A DNA stretch of 64,000 nt from Lysobacter defluvii IMMIB APB-9 = DSM 18482 (GTDB lineage Bacteria > Pseudomonadota > Gammaproteobacteria > Xanthomonadales > Xanthomonadaceae). The stretch lies in assembly GCF_000423325.1 (NCBI RefSeq), contig NZ_AUHT01000006.1, positions 186,001-250,000 on the forward strand, read 5' to 3'. A program made the translations under genes and the position numbers. Below, in pieces: positions 1-9,929 of the stretch. Position 1 is the stretch's first letter. Every line of letters begins with the position of its first letter. The notes under the pieces were generated by a model, which was given only the letters and a program-made list of their open reading frames with translations, did no database searches and was not told where the DNA came from.

Positions 1-161
1 AAAGCGCGGTTCGGATGTCCGCCGAGGCCGACGGGGTGGTGGTCGGCAGCGCCCTGGTCTCGGTGATGGCCGCGGCAGAAGGAGCGGACGAGGCCGCGCG
101 CCTGGCCGCGGGCTTCCTGCGGCCGCTGCGGGACGGCCTGGACGGGGCGGGTCCCGGCTGA
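1..161 (+). CDS. trpA: Tryptophan synthase alpha chain, C-terminal fragment
   Basis: The open frame enters from the left edge (first full codon at 3) and stops with TGA at 159-161. It encodes about 52 residues. The stretch ADGVVVGSALV matches the phosphate-binding C-terminal strand-loop of TrpA (usually DGVVVGSALV), and the tail is the usual amphipathic helix. TrpA cleaves indole-3-glycerol phosphate to indole, which is passed to TrpB. trpA directly upstream of accD is a common proteobacterial order. The call rests on one short motif plus context. Confidence 0.75.
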   Translation, partial: SAVRMSAEADGVVVGSALVSVMAAAEGADEAARLAAGFLRPLRDGLDGAGPG

Positions 162-234
162 GCGCCGGGCGCTGCGCTAGACTTCGCCTCCGCAAGGCGG
201 CCCCGCGGCCGCGCAACATCACGGGAACACAGAC

Positions 235-1119
235 ATGTCCTGGCTCAAGAAGCTCATGCCCGCCGGCATCCGTACCGACGCGGCCACCAACGCCAAGCGG
301 CGCAACGTCCCCGAGGGCCTGTGGGAGAAGTGCGGCGGCTGCGGCGCGGTGCTCTATCGGCCCGAGCTGGAGGAGAACCTGGAGGTCTGCCCGCGCTGCG
401 ACCACCATCATCCCATCCGTGCCCGCGCGCGGCTGGATGCGTTCCTCGACGCCGACCACCCGCGCGAGGAGCTCGGTGCGCGCCTTGGCCCGACCGACGT
501 GCTGCGCTTCCGCGACCAGAAGCGCTACTCCGACCGGATCAAGGCGGCGCAGAAGGCCACCGGCGAGCGCGACGCGCTGATCGCGATGTCCGGCGCGCTG
601 AAGGGGAACCCGATCGTGGCCTGCGCCTTCGATTTCGCCTACATGGGCGGCTCGATGGGCTCGGTGGTCGGTGAGCGCTTCGCCCTGGCCGCCGAGGCGG
701 CGCTGGAAGCCCGCTGCCCGCTGGTGTGCTTCACCGCCACCGGCGGTGCGCGCATGCAGGAGAGCCTGTTCTCGCTGATGCAGATGGCCAAGACCTCCGC
801 CGCCCTGGGCCGCATGCGCGAGGCCGGGCTGCCCTACATCGCCGTCCTGACCCACCCGACCACCGGCGGCGTGTCGGCCTCGCTGGCGATGCTGGGCGAC
901 ATCAACATCGCCGAGCCGGAGGCGCTGATCGGCTTCGCCGGGCCCCGCGTGATCGAACAGACCGTGCGCGAGACGCTCCCGGAGGGCTTCCAGCGCAGCG
1001 AGTTCCTGCTCGAGCACGGCGCCATCGACCAGATCTGCGACCGCCGCGAGCTGCGCGACCGCATCGCCACCCTGATGGCGATGATGATGAAGCAGCCGCG
1101 TCCCGCCGAGGCGGCCTGA
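235..1119 (+). CDS. accD: Acetyl-CoA carboxylase carboxyltransferase subunit beta
   Basis: This is the beta subunit of the carboxyltransferase half of acetyl-CoA carboxylase. It works with AccA to move the carboxyl group from carboxybiotin to acetyl-CoA, giving malonyl-CoA for fatty acid synthesis in the cytoplasm. The 294 residues match the family length. An N-terminal four-cysteine zinc ribbon is visible (Cys33/Cys36 and Cys52/Cys55), followed by the crotonase-fold core with the glycine-rich stretches [11 protein letters not shown] and TGGARMQE, and the [14 protein letters not shown] segment. The ATG at 235 gives the standard MSWLKKLMP start. It sits 73 bp after trpA and 40 bp before glmM, so it is probably in one operon with glmM. 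Confidence 0.97.
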   Translation: MSWLKKLMPAGIRTDAATNAKRRNVPEGLWEKCGGCGAVLYRPELEENLEVCPRCDHHHPIRARARLDAFLDADHPREELGARLGPTDVLRFRDQKRYSDRIKAAQKATGERDALIAMSGALKGNPIVACAFDFAYMGGSMGSVVGERFALAAEAALEARCPLVCFTATGGARMQESLFSLMQMAKTSAALGRMREAGLPYIAVLTHPTTGGVSASLAMLGDINIAEPEALIGFAGPRVIEQTVRETLPEGFQRSEFLLEHGAIDQICDRRELRDRIATLMAMMMKQPRPAEAA

Positions 1120-1159
1120 CCCCCCGGCCGGGCGACCGGCCGACGCACACGGACACACC

Positions 1160-2527
1160 ATGACCCGCAAGTACTTCGGCACCGACGGCATCCGCGGCCA
1201 CGTCGGCGAGGGGCCGATTTCGGCCGACTTCGTCCTGCGCCTGGGCAATGCGTACGGCCACGCGCTGGTCCGCGAGGGCCGGGGCAGCCGGCGCCGCTGG
1301 CGCAAGCCGGTGGTGATCATCGGCAAGGACACCCGCATCTCCAACTACATGTTCGAGGCCGCGCTGGAGGCGGGCCTGGTGGCGGCGGGCGTGGACGTGC
1401 AGCTGATGGGCCCGATGCCGACCCCGGCGGTTGCGCACCTGACCCGCTCGATGCGCGCCGACGGCGGGATCGTGATCTCGGCCTCGCACAACCCGCACTA
1501 CGACAACGGCATCAAGTTCTTCTCCGCCGACGGCGAGAAGCTCGACGACGCGACCGAGCTCGACATCGAGGCCGCGCTGGAGCAGCCGTTCCGGACCGTG
1601 GACTCGGCCGAGCTGGGCAAGGCCGAGCGCACCCGCGACGCGATCGGCCGCTACGTGGAGGCCTGCAAGAACTCGGTGCCGCGCGGCTTCGACCTGGAAG
1701 GCATGAAGGTGGTGGTCGACTGCGCCCACGGCGCCACCTACCGCCTGGGCCCGATGGTGTTGCGCGAGCTGGGCGCCCAGGTCGACGCGATCGGGGTCGA
1801 CCCCGATGGGCTGAACATCAATGACGGGGTGGGCTCCACCCACCCGCAACAGCTCGCCGAGCGCGTGGTCGGGACCGGCGCCGACCTGGGCATCGCCTTC
1901 GACGGCGACGGCGACCGGGTCCTGTTCGTCGACGCCGCCGGCCGGGTCCGCGACGGCGACGACCTGATGTACGTGCTGGCCAACGACTGGCGCGCCACCG
2001 GTCGCCTGCGCGGGCCGGTGGTCGGGACGATCATGACCAACTACGGGCTGGAGCAGGCCCTGGCGCGCGCGGGGATCGGTTTCGTCCGCGCCAAGGTGGG
2101 TGACCGCCACGTGCACCAGCAGCTGGTGGCGCACGACGGCGTGCTGGGCGGGGAAACCTCCGGCCACCTGTTGTGCCTGGACCGCTCCGGGACCGGCGAC
2201 GGGATCGTCAGCGCCCTGCAGGTGCTGGAAGTCCTGCAGCGCCGCGGCATCTCGCTGGAGCAGGCCTGCGAGGGCCTGGCCAAGCTGCCCCAGCGCACGA
2301 TCAACGTGCGCTACTCCAATGGCGCCCGCCCGGCCGAGGCCCCGTCGGTCGCCGCCGCGCTGGCGCACGCCCAGGCGGCCGTGGAGGGCAGGGGCCGCGC
2401 CTTCCTGCGCCCGTCCGGCACCGAGCCGGTGGTGCGCGTGACCGTCGAGGCCGACGACGAGGCCCTGATGCAGCAGACGGTCGAAACGCTGGCCGCCGCG
2501 GTGCGCGAAGCCGCCGAAGCCGCCTGA
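1160..2527 (+). CDS. glmM: Phosphoglucosamine mutase
   Basis: GlmM interconverts glucosamine-6-phosphate and glucosamine-1-phosphate on the way to UDP-GlcNAc, the precursor of peptidoglycan and lipopolysaccharide. The 455-residue protein starts with the family signature [10 protein letters not shown]. It carries the catalytic phosphoserine loop [12 protein letters not shown] (Ser109), the metal-binding loop DGDGDRVLF (near residue 247), the sugar-binding GGETSGH, and the C-terminal phosphate-binding [11 protein letters not shown]. All expected active-site elements are present. There is 18 bp to the next gene, so cotranscription is likely. Confidence 0.97.
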   Translation: MTRKYFGTDGIRGHVGEGPISADFVLRLGNAYGHALVREGRGSRRRWRKPVVIIGKDTRISNYMFEAALEAGLVAAGVDVQLMGPMPTPAVAHLTRSMRADGGIVISASHNPHYDNGIKFFSADGEKLDDATELDIEAALEQPFRTVDSAELGKAERTRDAIGRYVEACKNSVPRGFDLEGMKVVVDCAHGATYRLGPMVLRELGAQVDAIGVDPDGLNINDGVGSTHPQQLAERVVGTGADLGIAFDGDGDRVLFVDAAGRVRDGDDLMYVLANDWRATGRLRGPVVGTIMTNYGLEQALARAGIGFVRAKVGDRHVHQQLVAHDGVLGGETSGHLLCLDRSGTGDGIVSALQVLEVLQRRGISLEQACEGLAKLPQRTINVRYSNGARPAEAPSVAAALAHAQAAVEGRGRAFLRPSGTEPVVRVTVEADDEALMQQTVETLAAAVREAAEAA

Positions 2528-2545
2528 CCCGAATACGAGGACGAC

Positions 2546-3502
2546 ATGAGCCAGACCCGCATCCCCACCCTGGACCTGCGCCGCTTCACCGACCCGTCCA
2601 GCCAGATCGACCGCAAGGCCTTCGTGGCCGAGCTGGGCAACGCCTACCGCGAGTGGGGCTTTGCCGGGATCCGCGGCCACGGCATCAGCCAGGAGCAGAT
2701 CGCCGACTGCTACGACGTCTTCCAGCGCTTCTTCGCGCTGCCCGAGGAGGTCAAGCGCAAGTACCACGTCGAGGGCGGTGGCGGGGCCCGCGGCTACACG
2801 CCGTTCGGCGTGGAAACCGCCAAGGGGGCGCAGCATTACGACCTGAAGGAGTTCTGGCACGTGGGCCGCGAGATCCCGCGCGACTCGAAGTACGCGCCGG
2901 TGATGCCCCCCAACGTCTGGCCCGCGGAAGTCCCTGACTTCCGCGAGAAGGCCTACGGGCTGTACCAGGCGCTGGATGCCGTCGGTTCGCGGGTCCTGGG
3001 GGCGCTGGCCCTGCACATCGACCTGCCGGAGGACTGGTTCGCCGACAAGACCGACTGCGGCAACTCGATCCTGCGGCCGATCCACTACCCGCCGATCACC
3101 ACCCCGGACGTGCCCAACGAACGCGCCGGGGCGCACGAGGACATCAACCTCATCACGCTGCTGGTCGGCGCCAGCGCGGAGGGGCTGGAAGTGCTGTCGC
3201 ACTCGGGTGAATGGGTGCCGTTCACCGCCGACGAGGACACCATCGTGGTGAACATCGGCGACATGCTGCAGCGCCTGACCAACCACGTGTACCCGTCCAC
3301 CACCCACCGGGTGGTCAACCCGCCGGGGGAGCGGGCACGCCAGCCGCGCTACTCGACGCCGTTCTTCCTGCACCCCAACCCGGACTTCGTGATCGACCCG
3401 CTGCCCTCGTGCGTCACCGAGGACAACCCCAGCCGGTACCCGGAGCCGATCACCGCCCAGGGCTACCTGGAAGAGCGGCTGCGCGAGATCAAGCTCAAGT
3501 AG
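2546..3502 (+). CDS. Isopenicillin-N-synthase-like 2-oxoglutarate/Fe(II) dioxygenase
   Basis: A soluble 318-residue non-heme iron oxygenase of the plant/fungal 2OG-Fe(II) family (DIOX_N plus 2OG-FeII_Oxy). The N-terminal half has the DIOX_N pattern (REWGFAGIRGHGIS, LPEEVKRKY). The C-terminal jelly roll holds the iron triad: HxD in GAHEDINLITLL, the distal His in TTHRVVNP, and the cosubstrate-binding RxS as RYSTPFF. The substrate cannot be read from sequence. Relatives include isopenicillin N synthase, gibberellin oxidases and the ethylene-forming enzyme, but bacterial members of this type are mostly uncharacterised. It lies 18 bp after glmM and 47 bp before tpiA, an unexpected companion for central metabolic genes. 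No secondary-metabolism genes lie nearby. Confidence 0.9.
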   Translation: MSQTRIPTLDLRRFTDPSSQIDRKAFVAELGNAYREWGFAGIRGHGISQEQIADCYDVFQRFFALPEEVKRKYHVEGGGGARGYTPFGVETAKGAQHYDLKEFWHVGREIPRDSKYAPVMPPNVWPAEVPDFREKAYGLYQALDAVGSRVLGALALHIDLPEDWFADKTDCGNSILRPIHYPPITTPDVPNERAGAHEDINLITLLVGASAEGLEVLSHSGEWVPFTADEDTIVVNIGDMLQRLTNHVYPSTTHRVVNPPGERARQPRYSTPFFLHPNPDFVIDPLPSCVTEDNPSRYPEPITAQGYLEERLREIKLK

Positions 3503-3549
3503 GCGCGCTCGGCTAGAATGGGCAATCGCATTTTCCCCGGGGAGTAGCC

Positions 3550-4302
3550 ATGTCTCGTCGCAGGATCGTCGCCGGCAACTGGAAGCTGCACGGCGACCGC
3601 CGCTTCGCCACCACGCTGCTGGACGAGGTGGCCGGCGCGCCCGCCCCCGCCGGGGTGGAGCGGCTGGTCTTCCCGCCGCTGCCGATCCTGGGCGAACTGG
3701 TGTCCCGCTACGGCGAGCGCGGGCTGGGGTTCGGCGCCCAGGACGTGAGCGCGAACGACAGCGGTGCCTACACCGGCGAGGTCTCCGCGGCGATGCTCGC
3801 CGACGTGGGCGCCCGCTACGTGCTGGTCGGCCACTCCGAGCGCCGCCAGTACCACGGCGAGAGCAGCGACCTCGTTGCGGCCAAGTTCAGGGCCGCCCGC
3901 GCCGCCGGCCTGGTCCCGGTGCTGTGCGTCGGCGAGACCTGGGACGAGCGCAACGGCGGCAAGACCGAGTGGCGCCTCCAAGAGCAGCTGCGGCCCGTGC
4001 TGGAGCTGGGCCTGGACGCCCTGGACGGCGCGGTGCTGGCCTACGAGCCGGTCTGGGCGATCGGCACCGGCAAGACCGCCAGCCCGGAGCAGGCCCAGGA
4101 GGTGCACGCGTTCCTGCGTGGTGAAATCGCCGGCCACGATGCTAGAATTGCCGGCTCGCTGCCCATCCTCTATGGCGGCAGCGTGAAGGCTTCCAATGCC
4201 GCCGAGCTGTTCAGCCAGCCCGACGTCGACGGCGGCCTGGTCGGCGGCGCATCGCTGGTGGCGCAGGACTTCAACGCCATCGCGGCCGCTGCAGCGCGCT
4301 GA
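3550..4302 (+). CDS. tpiA: Triose-phosphate isomerase
   Basis: Interconverts dihydroxyacetone phosphate and glyceraldehyde-3-phosphate in glycolysis and gluconeogenesis. The 250-residue TIM barrel has all catalytic residues: Lys12 in GNWKLHG, His95 in VGHSERR, and Glu166 in YEPVWAIGTGKTA. The phosphate-binding loop YGGSVKASNA and the C-terminal GGLVGGASL are also present. A GGGGAG Shine-Dalgarno lies just before the ATG. A TAGAAT -10-like hexamer at 3514-3519 may start transcription here, but its -35 is weak. The C-terminus is followed closely by secG, the usual xanthomonad neighbour. Confidence 0.98.
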   Translation: MSRRRIVAGNWKLHGDRRFATTLLDEVAGAPAPAGVERLVFPPLPILGELVSRYGERGLGFGAQDVSANDSGAYTGEVSAAMLADVGARYVLVGHSERRQYHGESSDLVAAKFRAARAAGLVPVLCVGETWDERNGGKTEWRLQEQLRPVLELGLDALDGAVLAYEPVWAIGTGKTASPEQAQEVHAFLRGEIAGHDARIAGSLPILYGGSVKASNAAELFSQPDVDGGLVGGASLVAQDFNAIAAAAAR

Positions 4303-4331
4303 CCCCGCACCCATTCCACGAGAATCCCCCG

Positions 4332-4745
4332 ATGCTGTTGTTCCTCAACGTCATCTACGTCCTGCTCGCGATCGCCATGATCGCGCTGATCCTCATGCAG
4401 CGCGGTGCCGGCGCGCAGGCCGGCAGCGGCTTCGGCGGCGGGGCCTCGGCGACCGTCTTCGGTTCCCGCGGTGCCTCCAGCTTCCTGAGCAAGAGCACCA
4501 AGTGGCTGGCGATCACGTTTTTCGCCATCAGCCTGTTCATGGCCTGGAACGCCACCCGCAACGCCCCGGCCAACATCGGGGACGACCTGGGCGTGATGTC
4601 GCAGGTCCCGGTCGCGCCCGCCACGCCGGCGGATGGCGGCCAGGTCCCCGCCGCGCCGCAGCAGGCCCCCGCGGGCGAGGTGCCGGTGGCGCCGCAGGCC
4701 GCGGAACCGCCTGAAAGTGCACCATCGGGTACTGCGGAAAACTGA
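4332..4745 (+). CDS. secG: Preprotein translocase subunit SecG
   Basis: Small inner-membrane partner of SecYE that assists SecA-driven protein export. The 137-residue protein has two hydrophobic helices (about residues 2-20 and 55-75). Between them is the conserved cytoplasmic loop MQRGAGAQAGSGFGGGAS followed by TVFGSRGASSFLSK. Beyond residue 85 comes a Pro/Ala/Val-rich tail of roughly 50 residues, longer than in enterobacterial SecG and low in complexity, as is common in xanthomonads. It lies 29 bp after tpiA, and the tRNA-Leu gene follows. Confidence 0.95.
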   Translation: MLLFLNVIYVLLAIAMIALILMQRGAGAQAGSGFGGGASATVFGSRGASSFLSKSTKWLAITFFAISLFMAWNATRNAPANIGDDLGVMSQVPVAPATPADGGQVPAAPQQAPAGEVPVAPQAAEPPESAPSGTAEN

Positions 4746-4863
4746 TCCGAAGCGGTACAATAGGAAGTCGACGCCCGGCACGGATGAACGGGCGACCGGT
4801 CGCAAGGACCGGAGGTCGCGGAAGCAATGACGCGGCCGACCAGGAGGAAGGCTGGAAAAACGT

Positions 4864-4948
4864 GCCCAGGTGGCGGAATTGGTAGACGCACTACCTTGAG
4901 GTGGTAGCGGCTTCGGTCGTGGGGGTTCGAGTCCCCCCTTGGGCACCA
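4864..4948 (+). tRNA. tRNA-Leu (anticodon GAG)
   Basis: An 85-nt class II tRNA including an encoded CCA. The acceptor GCCCAGG pairs with CUUGGGC. The anticodon stem CTACC/GGTAG encloses the loop TTGAGGT, giving anticodon GAG. A long variable arm (cggcttcggtcg) and the T-arm GGTTCGAGTCC follow. It sits between secG and nuoA, as in other xanthomonads. A TACAAT hexamer at 4756-4761 could be a -10 element upstream, but no clear -35 is seen. Confidence 0.97.
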
Positions 4949-5044
4949 CTCCAGACTCATCCAGACAGAGGCAACCCGTTGCCGCATGCCGGCCCGACGC
5001 CGGAGCCAAGGCCGCGACCCGCGGCGTAGCCTGAGAGAGCAAAC

Positions 5045-5404
5045 GTGCTGGGCGAATACCTGCCGATCCTTCTGTTCCTCGTCGTGAGCACCGTCATCGG
5101 TGTCGTCCTGCTGGCGGTGGGCTACCTCGCGGGCCCGCGCGCGACGAGCAGCGACGCGAAGCTGTCGGCCTACGAGTGCGGCTTCGAGGCCTTCGACGAT
5201 GCCCGCATGCAGTTCGACATCAGGTACTACCTGATCGCCATCCAGTTCATCATTTTCGACCTGGAAATCATCTTCATCGTGCCGTGGGCGACGGTGTTCC
5301 GCGACCTCGGCCTGCTGGGCCTGATCGAGATGGGCATCTTCGCCGGCATGCTGCTGATCGGCTTCATCTACGTGTGGAAGAAGGGAGCCCTGGAATGGGA
5401 ATGA
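5045..5404 (+). CDS. nuoA: NADH-quinone oxidoreductase subunit A
   Basis: First gene of the complete complex I (NDH-1) operon, which couples NADH oxidation and quinone reduction to proton export. The 119-residue membrane subunit has three hydrophobic helices (about residues 5-27, 62-84 and 90-108). It carries the conserved loop [23 protein letters not shown], whose Cys lies at the quinone-site entrance. The start is GTG at 5045. The stop overlaps the nuoB start (ATGA). Confidence 0.97.
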   Translation: MLGEYLPILLFLVVSTVIGVVLLAVGYLAGPRATSSDAKLSAYECGFEAFDDARMQFDIRYYLIAIQFIIFDLEIIFIVPWATVFRDLGLLGLIEMGIFAGMLLIGFIYVWKKGALEWE

Positions 5405-5970
5405 CCGAGACCATCCTGGGCCGGATGAGCAATCCGGTCCCCGAAGGGCGCCTGGACGACATCCTGCTGCCCGAGGCCGACAACCCGGTCATGCAGCAGG
5501 GCTACGTGACCACCAGCCTGGACGCGCTGTGGAACTGGGCGCGCACCGGCTCGATGTGGCCGGTGAGCTTCGGCCTGGCCTGCTGCGCGGTCGAGATGAT
5601 GCACGCCGGTGCCGCGCGCATGGACCTGGACCGTTACGGCGTGATCTTCCGCCCGACGCCGCGCCAGTCTGACGTGATGATCGTGGCCGGCACCCTGGTC
5701 AACAAGATGGCCCCGGCGCTGCGCAAGATCTACGACCAGATGCCGGACCCCAAGTGGGTCATCTCCATGGGCAGCTGCGCCAACGGCGGCGGCTACTACC
5801 ACTATTCCTACTCGGTCGTGCGTGGCTGCGACCGGATCGTGCCGGTCGACATCTACGTGCCGGGCTGCCCGCCGACCGCCGAGGCGCTGGTCTACGGCAT
5901 CCTGCAGCTGCAGAAGAAGATCCGCCGCGGCACCAACTTCGGGCCCGAGCGCCAGGGTGTGCGCGGATGA
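5401..5970 (+). CDS. nuoB: NADH-quinone oxidoreductase subunit B
   Basis: Peripheral-arm subunit carrying iron-sulfur cluster N2, which hands electrons to ubiquinone. Its cysteine ligands are visible in [23 protein letters not shown] and [11 protein letters not shown]. The ATG at 5401 overlaps the nuoA stop. An in-frame ATG at 5395 is an alternative that would add two residues. Length (189 aa) is normal. The stop overlaps the nuoC start. Confidence 0.97.
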   Translation: MTETILGRMSNPVPEGRLDDILLPEADNPVMQQGYVTTSLDALWNWARTGSMWPVSFGLACCAVEMMHAGAARMDLDRYGVIFRPTPRQSDVMIVAGTLVNKMAPALRKIYDQMPDPKWVISMGSCANGGGYYHYSYSVVRGCDRIVPVDIYVPGCPPTAEALVYGILQLQKKIRRGTNFGPERQGVRG

Positions 5971-6710
5971 ACCAGGACAGCCAGTCGCTCGCCGACCGCC
6001 TGCGCGAGCGCTTCCCGACCGCCGGCGTCGTCGTTTCCAGCTTCAGCAACGAGGTCACCCTCGAGGTGGCGGACGGCAAGTGGCTGGACGTCGCGTTCGC
6101 GCTGCGCGACGAGTTCGGCTTCGAGCAGCTGACCGCGGTGTCCGGTGTCGACTACCTCGGCTACGGCAGCGTCGAGTGGGACGTCGGTGTTTCTTCCGAG
6201 GGCTTCTCGCGCGGCGTGCGCGGGAACGGCCCGGGCCGCTTCAAGGCCGGCCAGTACCCCAATCCCGGCACCGTGATGCCCGAGCACCGCTTCGCCGCGG
6301 TGGCGCACCTGATCAGCTACCAGCACAACCAGCGCCTGCGCATGCGCGCATTCGCGCCGGACGACGCGCTGCCGTTGCTGGATTCGCTGACGCCGGTCTG
6401 GGCCGGGGCCAACTGGTTCGAGCGCGAGGCCTTCGACCTGTTCGGCATCGTCTTCCAGGGCCATCCGGACCTGCGCCGCATCCTGACCGACTACGGCTTC
6501 ATCGGCCATCCGTTCCGCAAGGATTTCCCGCTGATCGGCAACGTCGAGGTCCGCTACGACGCCGAGAAGGGCCGGGTGGTCTACGAGCCGGTCTCGATCG
6601 AGCCGCGCGTGCTGGTGCCGCGCGTGATCCGCGACGATACCCGCTACGAGACCGCGGAGCGTGAATCGGCCGCGCGCCCCACGCTGGCCGCCGGCGAGGT
6701 GAAGCAATGA
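5967..6710 (+). CDS. nuoC: NADH-quinone oxidoreductase subunit C
   Basis: The 30-kDa subunit of the connecting module, 247 residues. The signature [29 protein letters not shown] is split by no frameshift, and the C-terminal tail is the usual extension. The start is ATG at 5967, inside the nuoB stop (ATGA overlap). NuoC is separate from NuoD here, unlike the fused NuoCD of enterobacteria. Confidence 0.96.
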   Translation: MNQDSQSLADRLRERFPTAGVVVSSFSNEVTLEVADGKWLDVAFALRDEFGFEQLTAVSGVDYLGYGSVEWDVGVSSEGFSRGVRGNGPGRFKAGQYPNPGTVMPEHRFAAVAHLISYQHNQRLRMRAFAPDDALPLLDSLTPVWAGANWFEREAFDLFGIVFQGHPDLRRILTDYGFIGHPFRKDFPLIGNVEVRYDAEKGRVVYEPVSIEPRVLVPRVIRDDTRYETAERESAARPTLAAGEVKQ

Positions 6711-8020
6711 GTGCCGCCATGAACGACATGCGCCCCGGTCTCGACCTGCGCCCGGCCGCCGAGCCGGCGCCGGAGATCCGGAACTACACGATGAACTTCG
6801 GGCCGCAGCATCCGGCGGCCCACGGCGTGCTCCGCCTGATCCTGGAGATGGACGGCGAGGTGGTGCAGCGCGTGGACCCCCACGTGGGCCTGCTCCACCG
6901 CGGCACCGAGAAGCTCGCCGAGTCCAAGCCGTTCAACCAGTCGATCGGCTACATGGACCGGCTCGACTATGTCTCGATGATGTGCAACGAGCACGCCTAC
7001 GTGCGCGCCATCGAGAACCTGCTGGGCATCGAGGCGCCCGAGCGCGCCCAGTGGATCCGGACCATGTACGACGAGGTCACCCGGATCCTCAACCACCTGA
7101 TGTGGCTGGGCTCCAACGCGCTCGACCTGGGCGCGATGGCGGTGATGCTGTACGCGTTCCGCGAGCGCGAGGAGCTGATGGACGCCTACGAGGCGGTGTC
7201 GGGCGCACGCATGCACGCGACCTACTACCGTCCCGGCGGCGTCTATCGCGACCTGCCCGACCACATGCCGCGCTACAAGGAATCGCCGTGGCGCAAGGGC
7301 AAGACGCTGAAGAAGTTCAACGAGTGGCGCGAAGGCTCGCTGCTGGACTTCCTCGAGGCATTCGCCGATGACTTCCCGACCCGCGTCGACGAATACGAGA
7401 CGCTGCTGACCGAGAACCGCATCTGGAAGCAGCGTACGGTCGGCGTCGGCGTGGTCAGCCCCGAGCTCGCGAAGCAGTGGGGCATGACCGGGGTGATGCT
7501 GCGTGGTTCCGGCATCGAGTGGGACCTGCGCAAGAAGCAGCCCTACGCGAAGTACGCCGAGGTCGACTTCGACGTGCCGGTGTCCAGCGGCGGCGACTGC
7601 TACGACCGCTACCTGGTCCGCGTCGCGGAGATGCGCCAGTCCGCCCGGATCATCAAGCAGTGCGTGGCCTGGCTGCGGGCCAACCCGGGCCCGGTGATGG
7701 TGGACAACTACAAGATCCGCCCGCCGAGCCGGGAGGAGATGAAGGAGTCCATGGAAGGGCTGATCCACCACTTCAAGCACTTCACCGAGGGCTACTGCGT
7801 CCCGGCCGGCGAGACCTACGCCGCGGTCGAGGCGCCGAAGGGCGAGTTCGGCATCTACCTGGTCTCCGACGGTGCCAACAAGCCGTTCCGCCTGCACGCG
7901 CGCGCCCCGGGCTTCGCCCACCTGTCCTCGATGGACGCGGTGATCCGCGGCTACATGCTGGCCGACGCCGTGGCGATGATCGGCACCTACGACCTCGTCT
8001 TCGGCGAGGTGGACCGCTGA
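6707..8020 (+). CDS. nuoD: NADH-quinone oxidoreductase subunit D
   Basis: The 49-kDa subunit that forms most of the quinone pocket together with NuoB. The 437 residues contain the hallmark [14 protein letters not shown], the conserved [13 protein letters not shown], and the C-terminal [14 protein letters not shown]. The start is ATG at 6707, overlapping the nuoC stop. A second ATG at 6719 (MNDMRPG) is a possible alternative start. Confidence 0.97.
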   Translation: MSAAMNDMRPGLDLRPAAEPAPEIRNYTMNFGPQHPAAHGVLRLILEMDGEVVQRVDPHVGLLHRGTEKLAESKPFNQSIGYMDRLDYVSMMCNEHAYVRAIENLLGIEAPERAQWIRTMYDEVTRILNHLMWLGSNALDLGAMAVMLYAFREREELMDAYEAVSGARMHATYYRPGGVYRDLPDHMPRYKESPWRKGKTLKKFNEWREGSLLDFLEAFADDFPTRVDEYETLLTENRIWKQRTVGVGVVSPELAKQWGMTGVMLRGSGIEWDLRKKQPYAKYAEVDFDVPVSSGGDCYDRYLVRVAEMRQSARIIKQCVAWLRANPGPVMVDNYKIRPPSREEMKESMEGLIHHFKHFTEGYCVPAGETYAAVEAPKGEFGIYLVSDGANKPFRLHARAPGFAHLSSMDAVIRGYMLADAVAMIGTYDLVFGEVDR

Positions 8021-8043
8021 CGCGGTCGCGAGGAATTGACTGA

Positions 8044-8571
8044 ATGAAACCCACCGGTACCTACGAAGCCACCCAGGACGTCGACCCGATCGCGCTGCTG
8101 TCGGACGAGACCCGCGCGTACATCGACCACTGGGTCTCCAAGTTCCCGCCCGACCGCAAGCGTTCGGCGGTGATCCAGGCGCTGTTCAAGGCCCAGGAGC
8201 AGAACGGGGGCTGGCTCAGCGACGACCTGATCGTGGCCGTGGCGAAGTACCTGGAGATCCCGAAGGTCTGGGCCTTCGAGGTGTCGAGCTTCTACTCGAT
8301 GTTCCAGACCGCCCCGGTCGGCCGGAACAACGTGGCCTTCTGCACCAACATCAGCTGCTGGCTCAACGGCGCCGACGAGCTCGTCGCGCACGCCGAGAAG
8401 AAGCTGGGCTGCAAGCGCGGCCAGTCCACCGCCGACGGCCGCGTCTACCTGAAGCTGGAAGAAGAGTGCGTGGCCGCCTGCACCGGCGGCCCGGTGGCCA
8501 TCATCAACGGTCATTACCACGAGAAGCTCGACCTGGCGAAGGTCGACGAGCTGCTCGACGGGCTGGAGTGA
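8044..8571 (+). CDS. nuoE: NADH-quinone oxidoreductase subunit E
   Basis: The 24-kDa thioredoxin-like subunit with the [2Fe-2S] cluster N1a. Ligand cysteines are in [11 protein letters not shown] and [12 protein letters not shown]. It has 175 residues and starts at ATG 8044. Its stop precedes the nuoF ATG by 8 bp. Confidence 0.96.
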   Translation: MKPTGTYEATQDVDPIALLSDETRAYIDHWVSKFPPDRKRSAVIQALFKAQEQNGGWLSDDLIVAVAKYLEIPKVWAFEVSSFYSMFQTAPVGRNNVAFCTNISCWLNGADELVAHAEKKLGCKRGQSTADGRVYLKLEEECVAACTGGPVAIINGHYHEKLDLAKVDELLDGLE

Positions 8572-8579
8572 ATCAGTTC

Positions 8580-9929
8580 ATGGCGCATCGCGACTACTCC
8601 CAGGCGACCGGCCCGGTGGGCCCGGCCCCGCAGGAGCACAACGTCGTCTACACGACCCTGCATTTCGACATGCCGTGGTCGTACGACAACTACCTCAAGA
8701 CCGGCGGCTACGCGGCCTGGCGGAAGATCCTCAGCGAGAAGATCCCGCCCGCCGACGTGATCGAGATGGTCAAGCAGTCCGGCCTGCGCGGCCGTGGCGG
8801 CGCGGGCTTCCCGACCGGCCTGAAGTGGAGCTTCATGCCCAAGGGCGGCGACGTGCAGAAGTACATCCTGTGCAACTCCGACGAGTCCGAGCCGGGCACC
8901 TGCAAGGACCGCGACATCCTGCGCTACAACCCGCACTCGGTGATCGAGGGCATGGCGATCGCCTGCTACGCCACCGGTTCGACCGTGGCGTACAACTACC
9001 TGCGCGGCGAGTTCCACCACGAGCCCTTCGAGCGCATCGAGCAGGCGCTGAAGGAGGCCTACGAGAACGGCTGGCTGGGCAAGGACATCCTCGGCAGCGG
9101 GATCGACGTGGACATCCACAACGCGCTGGGCGCCGGCGCCTACATCTGCGGCGAGGAAACCGCGCTGATGGAGTCGCTGGAGGGCAAGAAGGGCCAGCCG
9201 CGCTTCAAGCCGCCGTTCCCGGCCAACTTCGGCCTGTACGGCAAGCCGACCACCATCAACAACACCGAGACCTATGCCTCGGTGCCGGCGATCATCCGCA
9301 ACGGCCCGGAGTGGTTCCTCAACCTGGGCAAGCCCAACAACGGCGGCGCCAAGGTGTTCGCGGTGTCCGGGCACGTGAACCGGCCGGGGAACTACGAGAT
9401 CCGCCTGGGCACTCCGTTTTCGGAACTGCTCGAGCTGGCCGGTGGCGTGCGCAACGGCCACAGGCTGAAGGCGGTGATCCCGGGTGGTTCGTCGATGCCG
9501 GTGCTGCCGGCCGACACCATGATGGGCCTGACCATGGACTATGACGCGCTGCAGAAGGCCGGCTCCGGCCTGGGCTCGGGCGCGGTGATCGTCATGGACG
9601 AGCACGCCTGCATGGTCCGAGCCTGCCAGCGCATCGCGCGCTTCTACCACGCCGAGAGCTGCGGGCAGTGCACCCCGTGCCGCGAGGGCACCGGCTGGAT
9701 GCACCGCATGGTCAACCGGGTGGTCGACATGAAGGCGACGCTGGCCGACCTGGAGATGCTGCGCAACGCGGCCGGGCAGATCGAGGGCCACACCATCTGC
9801 GCCTTCGGCGAGGCGGCCGCCTGGCCGATCCAGGGCTTCCTGCGCCACTTCTGGGATGAATTCGAGTACGCGATCGTGAACAAGCGCTTCCTGGTCGACG
9901 ACCAGCGCGAAGGCCGGGTGGCGGCATGA
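8580..9929 (+). CDS. nuoF: NADH-quinone oxidoreductase subunit F
   Basis: The NADH- and FMN-binding catalytic subunit. Visible are the nucleotide-binding [15 protein letters not shown], the FMN loop [20 protein letters not shown], and the N3 cluster ligands in [15 protein letters not shown] plus a later Cys in HTICAFGE. The ATG at 8580 was chosen (449 aa). A GTG at 8568, overlapping the nuoE stop, is an alternative. Confidence 0.96.
   Translation: MAHRDYSQATGPVGPAPQEHNVVYTTLHFDMPWSYDNYLKTGGYAAWRKILSEKIPPADVIEMVKQSGLRGRGGAGFPTGLKWSFMPKGGDVQKYILCNSDESEPGTCKDRDILRYNPHSVIEGMAIACYATGSTVAYNYLRGEFHHEPFERIEQALKEAYENGWLGKDILGSGIDVDIHNALGAGAYICGEETALMESLEGKKGQPRFKPPFPANFGLYGKPTTINNTETYASVPAIIRNGPEWFLNLGKPNNGGAKVFAVSGHVNRPGNYEIRLGTPFSELLELAGGVRNGHRLKAVIPGGSSMPVLPADTMMGLTMDYDALQKAGSGLGSGAVIVMDEHACMVRACQRIARFYHAESCGQCTPCREGTGWMHRMVNRVVDMKATLADLEMLRNAAGQIEGHTICAFGEAAAWPIQGFLRHFWDEFEYAIVNKRFLVDDQREGRVAA

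Noticed and set aside
902-3373. A very long open frame antisense to accD-glmM and the oxygenase gene
   Set aside because: It is low-complexity Arg/Gly/Ala/His-rich and lies opposite three well-recognised genes. Long antisense frames are expected at this GC content.
3536-3549. GGGGAGTAGCC just before tpiA, identical to the manganese riboswitch 5' core
   Set aside because: It lies directly at the tpiA start as a Shine-Dalgarno, without the GTCAA and GCAAGACC elements. This is a chance match.
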